A DNA stretch of 64,000 nt from Anaerolineales bacterium (GTDB lineage Bacteria > Chloroflexota > Anaerolineae > Anaerolineales > Villigracilaceae), in the NCBI GenBank assembly GCA_014860745.1, contig JACZJC010000039.1, positions 62,001 through 126,000 on the forward strand, in the 5' to 3' direction. A program made the translations under genes and the position numbers. Below, piece after piece: positions 16,819 through 26,139 of the stretch. Positions within the stretch are counted from its first letter, which is position 1; the number at the start of each line of letters is the position of its first letter. The notes under the pieces are model-generated. The model made no database searches, was not told the DNA's origin, and saw only the letters and a list, made by a program, of their open reading frames with translations.

Positions 16819-17196
16819 GGGGATGACAGGCTTCGACGGGAGAGGCTGGTTCCGGAATGCGAGCCGAGCGCGCACCGACCTCGTAAAATCAGTGCAAACT
16901 TTAAGTGCCAACCGCACTTCATACGCTGCTATGCCCCTCGCCGCCTAGGTGAGAGCGTAACAGTTCAGTCTCTTCGGAGGCTGCGTCCGCCGGCACCGTC
17001 CTTTACCGGGTGACGGACCGGGCGAAACAAAGGTAGAGTGCTGCGCATGATTCTGCTAAATGCGCTTAAGATCAGCTGATGGTCACAGAGTTACCTGCCC
17101 GCCGAGATCTCTGTGATGACTAAATTCGGCAGGCTACGCTCGTAGAGTTCCGAGGGTCGAATCTTTCGGACGCGGGTTCAATTCCCGCCATCTCCA
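16819..17196 (+). ncRNA. ssrA: Transfer-messenger RNA (tmRNA)
   Basis: The 5' end GGGGATGACAGGCTTCGACG and the 3' end with T-arm GGGTTCAATTCCC and acceptor strand CATCTCC are the classical tmRNA ends; the seven acceptor pairs GGGGATG/CATCTCC close. A tag reading frame at 16892-16948 gives VQTLSANRTSYAAMPLAA and a TAG stop, ending in the usual LAA degradation signal. Pseudoknot-like GC stems follow. The RNA rescues stalled ribosomes together with SmpB. CCA is not encoded. The first tag codon cannot be fixed by eye (see findings). Confidence 0.95.
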
Positions 17197-17202
17197 CACC
17201 TG

Positions 17203-17231
17203 TTCGACCAGCAGTTATACTGCTGGTCGAA
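17203..17231 (+). terminator. Strong hairpin after tmRNA
   Basis: Perfect 12-bp arms, TTCGACCAGCAG and its complement, around TTATA. The U-run is short, so this may act as terminator or as a 3' processing stop. Confidence 0.65.
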
Positions 17232-17250
17232 TTCCATTAACGGAGACAAC

Positions 17251-17976
17251 ATGAAAAAACAAGGTTTATTGATCGGATTTCTCGTCCTGACCGTTGCCTG
17301 CAATATGACAACTCCCATACCCGCATCCGAATCCGCTCCTATGGCAACGCTTCCTTCCACACCCGTGCCTGCTCCAACCACCCCAACCGATTCGCCGCTG
17401 CCAACTCCTCACCCGCGTTACTTCAGCGACGAATTTGAATCACATTCACTCTTCTGGCAATTCTTCCAAACCGGCGGGATTGATTCTCCTCTCAGCATGA
17501 TCGAAAACGGTGTCCTCCGCATCAACATTTCATCCCGCGATACCTGGTTTCTTGGAATTCACAATGCACACACCTACTCTAATGTTGTTGTTCAAGCAAA
17601 AATTTCAGCAGGTTCAGCCGGCTCCATGGGGCTCGTCTGCCGCTACACCGAATCGGATGGCTGGTTCGAATTCAACATCGCCAGCGACGGCTCTTACAGC
17701 GTGTTGCTTGGTCGATGGCTTGCCCCCGGCATTGCAAAATATATTCCCATCGCCGCCGATGGAAGCAAATTACTCGCTGCAGGAAATATCAACCACGAGA
17801 TCGGTCTCTCCTGCGAGGAGAATACCCTAAACCTGTATGTCGGCGAAACCCTGCTCCGCAGGTTGGATGTCACCAATTACGGGCTTACCAGAGGAAACAT
17901 CGGCGTCACCGCAGCCTCTTTCGAGGAAGCGCCGATGACGGCGTTCTTTGAATGGGTACGAGTCAGCGGGGAGTGA
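17251..17976 (+). CDS. Surface lipoprotein with concanavalin-like (DUF1080/LamG-type) domain
   Basis: 241 residues. The signal peptide ends at the lipobox LTVACN (Cys about residue 16). A Thr/Pro-rich linker (20-52) leads to a beta-rich domain that begins YFSDEFESHSLFWQFF and contains GSMGLVCRYTESDGWFEFNI. This all-beta pattern resembles sugar-binding/keto-glycoside domains. The protein would be anchored outside the cell membrane. It is a paralogue of the next gene: both share the EF.....W start and the GxxCRYxxxxGWYEF motif. The function is not known. Confidence 0.75.
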   Translation: MKKQGLLIGFLVLTVACNMTTPIPASESAPMATLPSTPVPAPTTPTDSPLPTPHPRYFSDEFESHSLFWQFFQTGGIDSPLSMIENGVLRINISSRDTWFLGIHNAHTYSNVVVQAKISAGSAGSMGLVCRYTESDGWFEFNIASDGSYSVLLGRWLAPGIAKYIPIAADGSKLLAAGNINHEIGLSCEENTLNLYVGETLLRRLDVTNYGLTRGNIGVTAASFEEAPMTAFFEWVRVSGE

Positions 17977-18043
17977 GGCCACTTGTATTAAGGCAGTGGA
18001 TTTGCTATACTAATTCAAATCATAAAAGAGAGGATATTGTCAA

Positions 18044-18820
18044 ATGAAAAAAGGTTTCACCCAAATGTCGTTCTTCATCTCCATATTGGTCATTGTCAGT
18101 TTAGCTTGTTCCTTCCAGCTTGGGGGAAGTGAACCCGCCGCAACAACCGCCCCAGCAGCCACCGAAGCCCCAGCCAATGCTGCCCTCCCCACTGAAAAAC
18201 CCACGGACGTTCCCCAACCGACCGCCGTTCCTCCAACAGTCGGCCCCGAGGAATTCTTTACCGAAGAATTCGATGACAGCGCAGACATGGAAAATTGGGT
18301 TGCCTTTTCCTTCGGCCCCGGTGCCGATGATAACGCCAATCTTCGCATCGAGCAGGAAGGCGAAGGCGTGACCTTCGATCTTGGGGCCCTGGATCTCTAC
18401 GAATACTACATGTACACCCCGTTCACCTATAGAGACGTCAAACTGACCATGGTGGCCGAAAATCGCGGAGTCAACAATAACAACGTGAGCCTGGTCTGCA
18501 GGCTCGATGCGGATAATTCGGAATGGTATGAATTCAGTTTTGAGAGCGGCGGAGTGTGGTATCTGTATGCCTACAAGGACGGCTACACGATTCTCGATAA
18601 CGGCGGCTCCAACGACCTGAAGCAGGGAAAAGCTGTCAATGAATACGGCATGACCTGCGAAGGGAACGTCATCACCATGTCCATCAACGGCAAGGAACTA
18701 AAATCATTCACAGACAGGACATATAACTTCGGCGAAGGACAAGTCGGTTTCAACATTTCCTCCCTGAATGTTTTGCCTGTGATCGTGAACGTGCAGTCCT
18801 TTGATATTGCCACACCATAA
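18044..18820 (+). CDS. Surface lipoprotein, paralogue of the preceding gene
   Basis: 258 residues. The signal peptide ends in VSLACSF (Cys about residue 24), followed by an Ala/Thr/Pro-rich tether (30-68) and a beta-rich domain (FFTEEFDDSADMENWVAFSF, then NNVSLVCRLDADNSEWYEF). Domain order and motifs match the preceding lipoprotein, suggesting tandem duplication with strong divergence. The ribosome binding site is GAGAGGAT, rather far upstream. It could bind carbohydrate or be part of a cell-surface sensor; there is no catalytic signature I recognise. Confidence 0.75.
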   Translation: MKKGFTQMSFFISILVIVSLACSFQLGGSEPAATTAPAATEAPANAALPTEKPTDVPQPTAVPPTVGPEEFFTEEFDDSADMENWVAFSFGPGADDNANLRIEQEGEGVTFDLGALDLYEYYMYTPFTYRDVKLTMVAENRGVNNNNVSLVCRLDADNSEWYEFSFESGGVWYLYAYKDGYTILDNGGSNDLKQGKAVNEYGMTCEGNVITMSINGKELKSFTDRTYNFGEGQVGFNISSLNVLPVIVNVQSFDIATP

Positions 18821-18835
18821 ACAGTTCAACCCAAG

Positions 18836-18871
18836 AAAAAGAGCCGTCCCGGCATTGGGACGGTTCTTTTT
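18836..18871 (+). terminator. Terminator after the lipoprotein pair
   Basis: GAGCCGTCCC and GGGACGGTTC arms, 6-nt loop, flanking A-run and T-run. Confidence 0.85.
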
Positions 18872-18959
18872 GATTAAAAACCTACATGCCGTTAACAGAA
18901 TTCTTGCAAAATTCGTTTAACATAGAACTATTGAATACATTCAGTAAGGAGTTTTAATC

Positions 18960-20846
18960 ATGGGCAAAATCATAGGAATTGACCTCGGTACAACAAATAG
19001 TGTGGTTTCCGTCATGGAAGGCGGTACCCCCACCGTTATTACCACCGCGGAAGGCGGGCGTCTTTGCCCGTCTGTTGTCGCCTTCAACAAGAACGGCGAA
19101 CGCATGGTGGGGCAAACCGCCAAACGCCAGGCAGTTGTGAATGCAGACAATACCATCTATTCCATTAAACGTTTCATTGGACGACATTTCAATGAAACAA
19201 GCACGGAACGCGGCATGGTTCCCTATCAGGTGATGGAAGGACCGACCAACGACGTGCGAGTGAAAGTCCCTGTGACGGGCAAGGAATATTCCCCGCAGGA
19301 AATCAGCGCAATGATACTGGGCAAGCTAAAGGCAGATGCCGAAGCGTACCTGGGTGAAGCAGTTACGCAGGCGGTTATCACTGTCCCTGCATATTTTAAT
19401 GACAGCCAGCGTCAGGCCACGAAGGATGCAGGCCGCATCGCTGGGCTGGAAGTCCTGCGTATTATCAACGAACCGACAGCCTCCGCCTTGGCGTACGGGC
19501 TCGATAAAAAGAAAAATGAAACCATCCTCGTCTTTGACCTGGGCGGCGGTACCTTCGATGTATCTGTCCTTGAAGTGGGCGAAGGCGTGATCGAAGTCAA
19601 ATCCACGCATGGTGATACTCACCTTGGCGGCGACGACTGGGATCAGAAGATCACCAACTGGGCAGCGGATGAATTCAAGAAAGACCAGGGCATTGACCTG
19701 CGAACTGACAAACAGGCCTTACAGCGTTTGCGCGAAGCCGCTGAAAAAGCAAAGATCGAACTCTCCACAGTGATGGAGACGGAGATCAACCTGCCTTACA
19801 TCACAGCTGATGCAAGCGGACCAAAACACCTGCAATTGAAACTAAGCCGCGCAAAATTCGAGCAAATGACTGAAGACCTGTTACTCCGCTGCCGCACCCC
19901 ATTTGAAGCCGCGCTTAAAGATGCCGGCATGGATTCGAGCAAACTGGATGAAGTTGTTTTGGTCGGTGGTTCGAGCCGCATGCCGATGGTTCAGGATCTG
20001 GTCCGCAAGTTGACGAATGGCAAGGAACCAAACAAAGGCGTGAATCCCGATGAAGTCGTTGCCATTGGCGCTGCCATTCAAGGCGGCGTGCTTGGCGGCG
20101 AAGTGAAAGATATTTTGCTGCTCGATGTGACCCCGCTTTCCCTCGGTGTTGAAACCATGGGCAGTGTGATGACCGTGATGATCGAACGCAATACCACCAT
20201 CCCTGTCCGCAAGACGGAAGTGTATTCCACCGCCGCAGATAACCAGACGGCAGTAGACATTCACGTTTTGCAAGGCGAACGCCCGATGGCTAATGACAAC
20301 ATGAGCCTCGGAAGATTCCGCCTCGATGGAATTCCACCCGCCCCGCGCGGAATCCCGCAGGTTGAAGTGACCTTCGACATCGACGCGAACGGCATCCTGC
20401 ATGTGACCGCCAAGGATAAAGCCACCGGCAAGGAACAAAAGGTAGCCATCACCGCTTCCACGAACCTGAACAAGAACGACATCGAACGCATGGTGCAGGA
20501 AGCCCGCCAGAACGAAGCCGCCGACAAAAAGCGCCGCGAAGTGATCGAAGTCAAAAACAACGCCGATAACCTCGCATATCAAATCGAAAAAGCGCTGCGC
20601 GATCTCGGAGACAAAGTCCCATCTGCGGAACGCGGTTCCATTGAAGGCAAGGTCAGCGAGCTGAAGCAAGCCGCGCAAGGCGAAGATGTGGAAAGAATCA
20701 AGAAACTCACCGAAGAGTTGCAGAACACCTTCCACGCACTCAGCCAGCAAATGTATGCGCAAGGCCAGCAGCAGCCCCAGCCGGAAGGCGGACCGTCCAA
20801 CGGGCCAAAAGACGATGACGTGATCGACGGTGAAGTGAAAGAATAA
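18960..20846 (+). CDS. dnaK: Molecular chaperone DnaK (Hsp70)
   Basis: 628 residues, full length. The ATPase domain starts [17 protein letters not shown]; the phosphate-2 and connect loops are visible ([29 protein letters not shown]), as is the Hsp70 signature [14 protein letters not shown]. The substrate-binding domain and helical lid follow, and the C-terminal disordered tail ends in [11 protein letters not shown]. It folds proteins in the cytoplasm with DnaJ and GrpE, which are not adjacent; a DnaJ-type gene lies at 35255. The ribosome binding site is AAGGAG. No CIRCE element is seen upstream. Confidence 0.98.
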   Translation: MGKIIGIDLGTTNSVVSVMEGGTPTVITTAEGGRLCPSVVAFNKNGERMVGQTAKRQAVVNADNTIYSIKRFIGRHFNETSTERGMVPYQVMEGPTNDVRVKVPVTGKEYSPQEISAMILGKLKADAEAYLGEAVTQAVITVPAYFNDSQRQATKDAGRIAGLEVLRIINEPTASALAYGLDKKKNETILVFDLGGGTFDVSVLEVGEGVIEVKSTHGDTHLGGDDWDQKITNWAADEFKKDQGIDLRTDKQALQRLREAAEKAKIELSTVMETEINLPYITADASGPKHLQLKLSRAKFEQMTEDLLLRCRTPFEAALKDAGMDSSKLDEVVLVGGSSRMPMVQDLVRKLTNGKEPNKGVNPDEVVAIGAAIQGGVLGGEVKDILLLDVTPLSLGVETMGSVMTVMIERNTTIPVRKTEVYSTAADNQTAVDIHVLQGERPMANDNMSLGRFRLDGIPPAPRGIPQVEVTFDIDANGILHVTAKDKATGKEQKVAITASTNLNKNDIERMVQEARQNEAADKKRREVIEVKNNADNLAYQIEKALRDLGDKVPSAERGSIEGKVSELKQAAQGEDVERIKKLTEELQNTFHALSQQMYAQGQQQPQPEGGPSNGPKDDDVIDGEVKE

Positions 20847-20860
20847 TAAATATTGAATGA

Positions 20861-20895
20861 GACCCTAAAGGTTTAAAAATCCTTTAGGGTCTTTT
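20861..20895 (+). terminator. Terminator after dnaK
   Basis: Perfect 11-bp arms (20861-20871 and 20881-20891) followed by a T-run. Confidence 0.9.
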
Positions 20896-20900
20896 TGTTA

Positions 20901-20906
20901 TATAAT
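20901..20906 (+). promoter_or_regulatory. -10 box of the leaderless C39-peptidase gene
   Basis: TATAAT, 6 nt before the ATG at 20913 and only a few bases after the dnaK terminator; no Shine-Dalgarno. Confidence 0.55.
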
Positions 20907-20912
20907 CCTTCC

Positions 20913-22271
20913 ATGCAAAGAATAAAAAAAATAAACAAATACTGGTCGATTCCCATCGCCATACTTCTCGCTGTTGGGATCTACTTCCTTCCCCCCGTGC
21001 AGGACCGTCTATCAACCCGCATCGATCTGCTGCGCACAAGGGTCATTTATTTTTTCAATCCGCCCAACGAAGCGGTCTTCCAACCCAGCGGCGAATCCGC
21101 CCTCACCATTGAAACCGTCATAGCAACGACACGCGCTGAATATTTATTGACCCTGACCCCTGAAACACCATTAGCGACTCCCACTCCCGCGGCGGGTCCC
21201 ACGCTGACGCCGACGGTCACATCCACGCCCCTGCCTGCTTCGGTTATCCTGCCGGGCGTCACCTACGTCGACCAGCACAACCGCTGGAATTATTGCGGCC
21301 CCGCCAATTTAACGATGGCACTTAACTTCTGGGGCTGGAAAGGCGACCGTGACGATGTAGCAAAGGTTGTCAAACCCGGCTCAGGTGACCCGAAAAAGAA
21401 TTTCATTGAACAGGGCCTGGCCGATAAAAACGTCATGCCATACGAACTCGTGGACTTTGTCAACGAGAATACGGAATATCGCGCACTCTCCCGTTACGGC
21501 GGAGACATTGAACTTATTAAACGTCTGATCGCGGCAGGGTTTCCTGTAGTTGTGGAAAAAGGATATTACGAGCGTGATTACAACGGAAAGATCGACTGGC
21601 TCGGTCACTACCTGTTTACCACCGGCTATGACGATGCCCGCGGCGGCTTCATCGTGCAGGATGCCTACCTGAAACCGGGCAAAAACCTGCTAAGCAAATA
21701 TGAAGATTATCAGGACGGCTGGCGTTCCTTCAATTATCTTTTCATGGTCGTGTATCCGGCCGGCCAGGAAGCCAAAGTATTAGGGTTGCTCGGTCCCTGG
21801 GCGGATGAACGCTGGGCGGCCCAGCACGCGCTCGAACTGGCAGAAAACGAAATCGCAACCCTGCAAGGCAACAACCTCTTTTTTGCCTGGTTCAACAAAG
21901 GCACCAGCCATGTGGCCCTGCAACAATATGTGGACGGCGCCACCGCCTACGACCAGGCCTTTATACTGTATGCAGGCTGGCAGACGGACAAGGGAAATCG
22001 TCCCTTCCGCATGATGTGGTATCAAACCGGGCCGTATTTTGCCTACTATTATTCCACCCGCTATCAGGACGTGATCAATCTGGCAGATACAACATTGAAC
22101 GAAACGATCTCCACGCCCACGCTGGAAGAGTCCCTGCTGTGGCGCGGACGCGCCTACTACATGGCCGGCAACACCCAAGCTGCAGTGAGTGATTACCGCG
22201 CGGCATTGAAAGTCCATGTCAACTGGTTCCCGGCTGTGCAGGCGCTGCAGGATTTGGGATTGCAGCCGTAG
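20913..22271 (+). CDS. Membrane-anchored C39-family cysteine peptidase with TPR repeats
   Basis: 452 residues. An N-terminal TM anchor (residues 9-28) and a Thr/Pro-rich linker lead to a papain-like C39 domain (about 115-300): nucleophile Cys in NRWNYCGPANLTMALNFWGW, His in GHYLFTTGYDD and Asp in VQDAYL. A C-terminal helical region (about 310-450) has TPR-like units (AQHALELAENEIA, AYDQAFILYAG, AVSDYRAALKVH). It would act outside the membrane; the substrate is unknown, since no bacteriocin or lantibiotic gene is near. The short in-frame extension before 20913 contains the promoter and is left out. The nuclease gene starts 2 bp after its stop. Confidence 0.85.
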   Translation: MQRIKKINKYWSIPIAILLAVGIYFLPPVQDRLSTRIDLLRTRVIYFFNPPNEAVFQPSGESALTIETVIATTRAEYLLTLTPETPLATPTPAAGPTLTPTVTSTPLPASVILPGVTYVDQHNRWNYCGPANLTMALNFWGWKGDRDDVAKVVKPGSGDPKKNFIEQGLADKNVMPYELVDFVNENTEYRALSRYGGDIELIKRLIAAGFPVVVEKGYYERDYNGKIDWLGHYLFTTGYDDARGGFIVQDAYLKPGKNLLSKYEDYQDGWRSFNYLFMVVYPAGQEAKVLGLLGPWADERWAAQHALELAENEIATLQGNNLFFAWFNKGTSHVALQQYVDGATAYDQAFILYAGWQTDKGNRPFRMMWYQTGPYFAYYYSTRYQDVINLADTTLNETISTPTLEESLLWRGRAYYMAGNTQAAVSDYRAALKVHVNWFPAVQALQDLGLQP

Positions 22272-22273
22272 CC

Positions 22274-23512
22274 ATGAAACTACTCCACTTTGCAGACGCT
22301 CATATTGACATGGCCAACTACGGCAGGCATGACCCTGAAACCGGGCTGCCTTTGCGTGTATTGGACTTCCTCAAGTCACTCGATACCATCGTCGATACCG
22401 CCATCGAGCGTAACGTGGATATGGTCATCTTTGCCGGGGATGCCTACAAAGACCGTTCCCCGGCTCCCACGTTTCAACGCGAGTGGGGCAGGCGCATCAT
22501 GCGCTTGTCTCAGGCGAAGATTCCAACGCTGCTCCTCGTTGGCAATCACGATATTTCCCCGGCGGCGGGACGCGCCCATGCCATTCAGGAATTCAAAACA
22601 TTGCAAGTGCCGTACGTCAAAGTGTTGGACGCTCCCACACTTCTGAAATCTGAAGACTTATGGGGTTTGCCTTTGCAAGTCATTGCCATGCCGTGGATCG
22701 CACGCTCGGGCTTGATGGCAACACTTGAATTGAGCGCAGAAAAGCCAGAAGATGTGTATTCGAATATCGAATCGCGAATATCGGACATTATGGAAGATAT
22801 GCTTGGACAGGTTGATGACAACCTCCCAGTGATCCTTACCGCCCACGCTTCCATCGAAGGTGCGAAGTTCGGCGGGGAGAGACTTGTGATGCTGGGCAAT
22901 GATCTTGTGCTTTCCGGCAGCCTGGTGAAGAATCAAAGATTCAGTTATGTGGCCATGGGGCACATCCACAAGCCGCAGGATGTGAACGAGGGAAACCAAC
23001 CGCCCGTTGTTTACCCCGGCTCGATTGAACGAGTCGATTTTGGAGAAGCGAAGGAAGATCGATTCTTTGTCATTGCCGATGTTGAAAAAGGCAAAGACAC
23101 AGAAGTGGAATGGATCGAACTCACAGGGGTGAGAAAGTTCATAGACCGCCGAACAGTTCTCAGGTCAGGCGAGAACGTGACGGAGGCGTTGAAGGAGGCT
23201 CTGCCAAAACCGAAGGAAATGGCCGGGGCGATTTTGCGGCTGGTGGTGGAATATCCAAGAGAGTGGGATTCTTTGATCGATGAATCCGCTTTGCGAAAAT
23301 ATGCCGAGGGGACGTTTGAATTCCATCTGGTGAAGAGGCCGCAAAGCGAAGCGCGGGTGCGAATCCCCGAGGGACAGGCGGTGAGCAGTTTGAGTCCGCT
23401 GGATCTGCTGGCGCAATATTTCGACGCGGCAAAGGTGAAGGATGCGGACGAATTGCAGAAACTCGCGCAGGAGATCATTTCCAGCGATGAAAATGCAGAC
23501 GATTTTTCTTGA
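22274..23512 (+). CDS. SbcD/Mre11-like metallophosphoesterase nuclease
   Basis: 412 residues. Calcineurin-like phosphoesterase motifs are clear: LLHFADAHID, VIFAGDAYKD, LLVGNHD, LTAHASIEG and AMGHIHKPQ, giving the two-metal site of SbcD/Mre11 nucleases. The C-terminal 130 residues form the capping region. Mre11-type enzymes act with an SbcC/Rad50 ATPase, but no such gene follows; the partner must be elsewhere or the protein acts alone. The annotation as DNA repair exonuclease is by family. It starts 2 bp after the C39 peptidase gene, so the two are in one transcript. Confidence 0.88.
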   Translation: MKLLHFADAHIDMANYGRHDPETGLPLRVLDFLKSLDTIVDTAIERNVDMVIFAGDAYKDRSPAPTFQREWGRRIMRLSQAKIPTLLLVGNHDISPAAGRAHAIQEFKTLQVPYVKVLDAPTLLKSEDLWGLPLQVIAMPWIARSGLMATLELSAEKPEDVYSNIESRISDIMEDMLGQVDDNLPVILTAHASIEGAKFGGERLVMLGNDLVLSGSLVKNQRFSYVAMGHIHKPQDVNEGNQPPVVYPGSIERVDFGEAKEDRFFVIADVEKGKDTEVEWIELTGVRKFIDRRTVLRSGENVTEALKEALPKPKEMAGAILRLVVEYPREWDSLIDESALRKYAEGTFEFHLVKRPQSEARVRIPEGQAVSSLSPLDLLAQYFDAAKVKDADELQKLAQEIISSDENADDFS

Positions 23513-23526
23513 TGATTTGTCCTCGT

Positions 23527-23563
23527 AATGTCATTCTTCGCTACGCTCCGGGAATCTTGGCCA
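23527..23563. repeat. Possible degenerate repeat fragment
   Basis: This intergenic piece begins GTCATTCTTCG and has the look of dispersed intergenic elements that start GTCATT; compare the perfect hairpin at 40208-40246. The evidence is weak from one window. Confidence 0.25.
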
Positions 23564-23698
23564 GGCGAGAAAATTCCGCTCGAAACTGCTTAAAGTTGAT
23601 GTTAGGAATGAGGCGGGATTTAAGAGCATCGTCACTTAGTTCAAAATATCACGGGTGATATAATCCGAAAAAATTTCCAAAGGATAAAAGAGGTAAGC

Positions 23699-25288
23699 AT
23701 GGCATACACTAATGTTAAAGTCCCCGCAGGCGGGGCGAAGATCTCAATTCAAAATGGGAAGTTGAATGTTCCCGATAATCCGATCATCCCATTTGTGGAA
23801 GGCGACGGCACGGGACGCGATATCTGGCGCGCTTCGGTGCGCGTGTTCGATGCGGCGGTGGAGAAAGCCTATGGCGGGAAGCGCAAGATCCACTGGATGG
23901 AAGTATACGCAGGCGAGAAGCCGTTCAAGATGTTCCAGAGCTGGCTGCCCGATGAGACTACCGAAGCATTCCGTGAATTTTTGGTAGGCATCAAAGGTCC
24001 GCTCACCACGCCCATCGGCGGCGGCATTCGTTCGTTGAATGTTGCGCTTCGCAAACTGTTGGACTTGTACGTTTGCCAGCGGCCTGTGCGTTGGTATCAG
24101 GGTGTGCCTTCCCCCGTGAAGCATCCTGAATATGTAGACATGGTCATCTTCCGCGAAAACACGGAGGATATTTATACGGGTATCGAATTCCAATATGGCA
24201 CGGAAGATAATAAGAAATTCATGGGCATGTTCAAGGAAGCTTTCCCGAAGGAATATGCCAAGATGCGTTTCCCTGATACGGCGGGCATCGGCATCAAGCC
24301 TGTTTCCATGGAAGGTACCGAACGACTCGTGCGCGCTGCGATCCAATGGTCGTTGGATAACAAACGCAAGAGCGTGAACTTTGTTCATAAAGGCAATATC
24401 ATGAAGTTCACCGAAGGCGCATTCAAAGATTGGGGTTACACCCTCGCCAAACGTGAATTCCGCAATCAGATCGTCACCGAGCGCGAAACCTGGATTTTGG
24501 GCAACAAGGAAGCAAAACCTGAATTATCTGTGGAAGATAACGCCAAGGCAATCGACCCCGGCTTCGATATGATGTCTCCTGCCCAGCAGAACGACATCAA
24601 GGGCGAAGTGGAAGAAGCCTTGAAGTTGTGGGATACCCACGGCGACGGCAAGTGGAAGAAAATGCTGCTCATCAAAGACTCGATTGCTGATGTGAGCTTG
24701 CAGTTTACATTAATCCGCCCGCGCGATTACGATGTCATCGCCACGTTGAATCTCAACGGCGATTATCTTTCCGATGCGTTGGCTGCTCAGGTCGGCGGGA
24801 TTGGTATTGCCCCGGGCGCGAATATCAACTACGAGACGGGACATGCCATCTTTGAAGCGACTCACGGCACTGCGCCGAAATACGCCGACCTGGACAAGGT
24901 CAACCCCGGTTCGGTCATTCTCTCGGGTGAGATGATGCTGCGTTATATGGGTTGGGGCGAAGCTGCTGATTTGATCGTCAAAGGCATGGAAGGCGCTGTG
25001 GCTGCCAAGACCGTCACCTACGATTTTGCCCGTCTGATGGATGGCGCGAAAGAGATCAAGTGCTCCGAGTTCGGGGATGCGATCATCCATTGGATGGATA
25101 AGAAGACTGCACCTGCAGCGAAGATCGAAGGTCAAAAGTCGAAAGTCGCAAAGAAGGCTGTGGTGAAGAAAGCTGCTGCAAAGATACCCGTGAAGAAGAC
25201 GGTTGTGAAAAAGAAAGTTTCAAAAAAGGCGGCGGCGAAGAAGAAGACGGTTACCAAAAAAGCTGCCAAGAAAAAAGGCAAAAAATAG
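23699..25288 (+). CDS. icd: NADP-dependent isocitrate dehydrogenase with histone-H1-like C-terminal tail
   Basis: 529 residues, about 110 more than E. coli Icd. The catalytic body covers residues 1-475: [13 protein letters not shown], the substrate Ser/Arg loop [52 protein letters not shown], and the coenzyme motif [19 protein letters not shown]. It converts isocitrate to 2-oxoglutarate in the TCA cycle. After KKTAPAAK the last 45-50 residues are almost only Lys, Ala and Val ([11 protein letters not shown]-type repeats), as in histone H1 or AlgP tails. TATAAT at about 23658 and an AGAGGTAAGC ribosome binding site precede the start. The tail is part of the open frame, with no shift. Confidence 0.95.
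   Translation: MAYTNVKVPAGGAKISIQNGKLNVPDNPIIPFVEGDGTGRDIWRASVRVFDAAVEKAYGGKRKIHWMEVYAGEKPFKMFQSWLPDETTEAFREFLVGIKGPLTTPIGGGIRSLNVALRKLLDLYVCQRPVRWYQGVPSPVKHPEYVDMVIFRENTEDIYTGIEFQYGTEDNKKFMGMFKEAFPKEYAKMRFPDTAGIGIKPVSMEGTERLVRAAIQWSLDNKRKSVNFVHKGNIMKFTEGAFKDWGYTLAKREFRNQIVTERETWILGNKEAKPELSVEDNAKAIDPGFDMMSPAQQNDIKGEVEEALKLWDTHGDGKWKKMLLIKDSIADVSLQFTLIRPRDYDVIATLNLNGDYLSDALAAQVGGIGIAPGANINYETGHAIFEATHGTAPKYADLDKVNPGSVILSGEMMLRYMGWGEAADLIVKGMEGAVAAKTVTYDFARLMDGAKEIKCSEFGDAIIHWMDKKTAPAAKIEGQKSKVAKKAVVKKAAAKIPVKKTVVKKKVSKKAAAKKKTVTKKAAKKKGKK
25130..25150 (+). repeat. Heptamer repeat seeding the icd tail
   Basis: Three 7-bp units, GGTCAAA, AGTCGAA and AGTCGCA, within the coding sequence at the point where the lysine-rich tail begins. 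Confidence 0.5.
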
Positions 25289-25307
25289 AACGAGTCAGCG
25301 AACGCAG

Positions 25308-25337
25308 AGCCGCATCCGCGAGGGTGCGGCTTTTTTT
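25308..25337 (+). terminator. Terminator after icd
   Basis: GCCGCA and TGCGGC arms (extendable with CC/GG) followed by seven or more T. Confidence 0.8.
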
Positions 25338-25403
25338 ATTTCTGAAATGAGCAAGAATCGGGTAGGAGTGGAGGCGAAATCTTCTTTAAAAACGGCGCGC
25401 TTT

Positions 25404-26138
25404 TTATTTGCGGAGTCTCACATAAAGCCTTTTATTTTTCCTGCCTTTGTTATCCGTCCGATAGATCGTGAAATGACCGACATCCGCTGTATTGTCCACA
25501 TGCGTCCCACCGCAGGCTTGGGCGTCGAACCCTTCGATCTCCACGACCCGCACCTGTCCGTCAATAACAGGCGGCTTCACATCCAACGTGCGGAGCAGGT
25601 CTTCACGTCTGTGGAACTCATCTTCTGCAATGTAGTACGATCTTAATCTGTGCCCGGAACGAAGCACCGTATTGACCTTATCCTCCAGTTCGGGGATCAT
25701 GGCAGCGGAAAAATCCTCCAGATTGAAATCAATGCGTGAATGATCCTCCCCGATCTGCACACCGGTGATCCAACCGCCATAATCGCGGAGCGTGATGGAA
25801 TTCAATACGTGTAGAACCGTGTGATAACTCGCCAAAGTGATACGCCGCTCCCTGTTGATCCTTAATCCAACAACCTGATGGAGCAGCCCCTCCCCCAATA
25901 TGGATTCGCACACATGCCAGATCACCTGGTTCTTATCCACATGTGCTGACTTGACCTTGATCTCCTCCCCGCCTGGCAGGATGATGTATCCATCATCAGC
26001 GGGCTGACCGCCTCCACCGGGATAGTAACAGGTTTTGTCGAAGGCGATCTCGTTTACCCGAATTGCAATGACCATTGCTTCGCTTTCAAAGCAATAGTCA
26101 TCCTGTAGATAAAGCCGTGTCGTCGGAGCGGATTGCAT
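25404..26138 (-). CDS. AlaX-type alanyl-tRNA editing protein
   Basis: 244 residues, similar to AlaX-M/L proteins that deacylate mischarged Ser- or Gly-tRNA(Ala) in trans. N-terminal YYPGGGGQPADDG matches the glycine-rich motif of this family; the zinc site is formed by HTVLHVLN (HxxxH) and CGGTHV (CxxxH). The start at 26138 (MQSAPTTRLYLQDD) lies 1 bp after the stop of the phosphohexomutase gene, whose upstream extension is rejected because it would overlap coding DNA. It is the last gene of that operon. No alanyl-tRNA synthetase is nearby. Confidence 0.9.
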   Translation of the reverse strand: MQSAPTTRLYLQDDYCFESEAMVIAIRVNEIAFDKTCYYPGGGGQPADDGYIILPGGEEIKVKSAHVDKNQVIWHVCESILGEGLLHQVVGLRINRERRITLASYHTVLHVLNSITLRDYGGWITGVQIGEDHSRIDFNLEDFSAAMIPELEDKVNTVLRSGHRLRSYYIAEDEFHRREDLLRTLDVKPPVIDGQVRVVEIEGFDAQACGGTHVDNTADVGHFTIYRTDNKGRKNKRLYVRLRK

Positions 26139-26139
26139 C

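Noticed and set aside
19881-20762. 293-codon minus-strand ORF
   Set aside because: Antisense to dnaK; no own ribosome binding site or family likeness.
23744-24388. 214-codon minus-strand ORF
   Set aside because: It is antisense to icd and has a composition typical of mirrored coding sequence.
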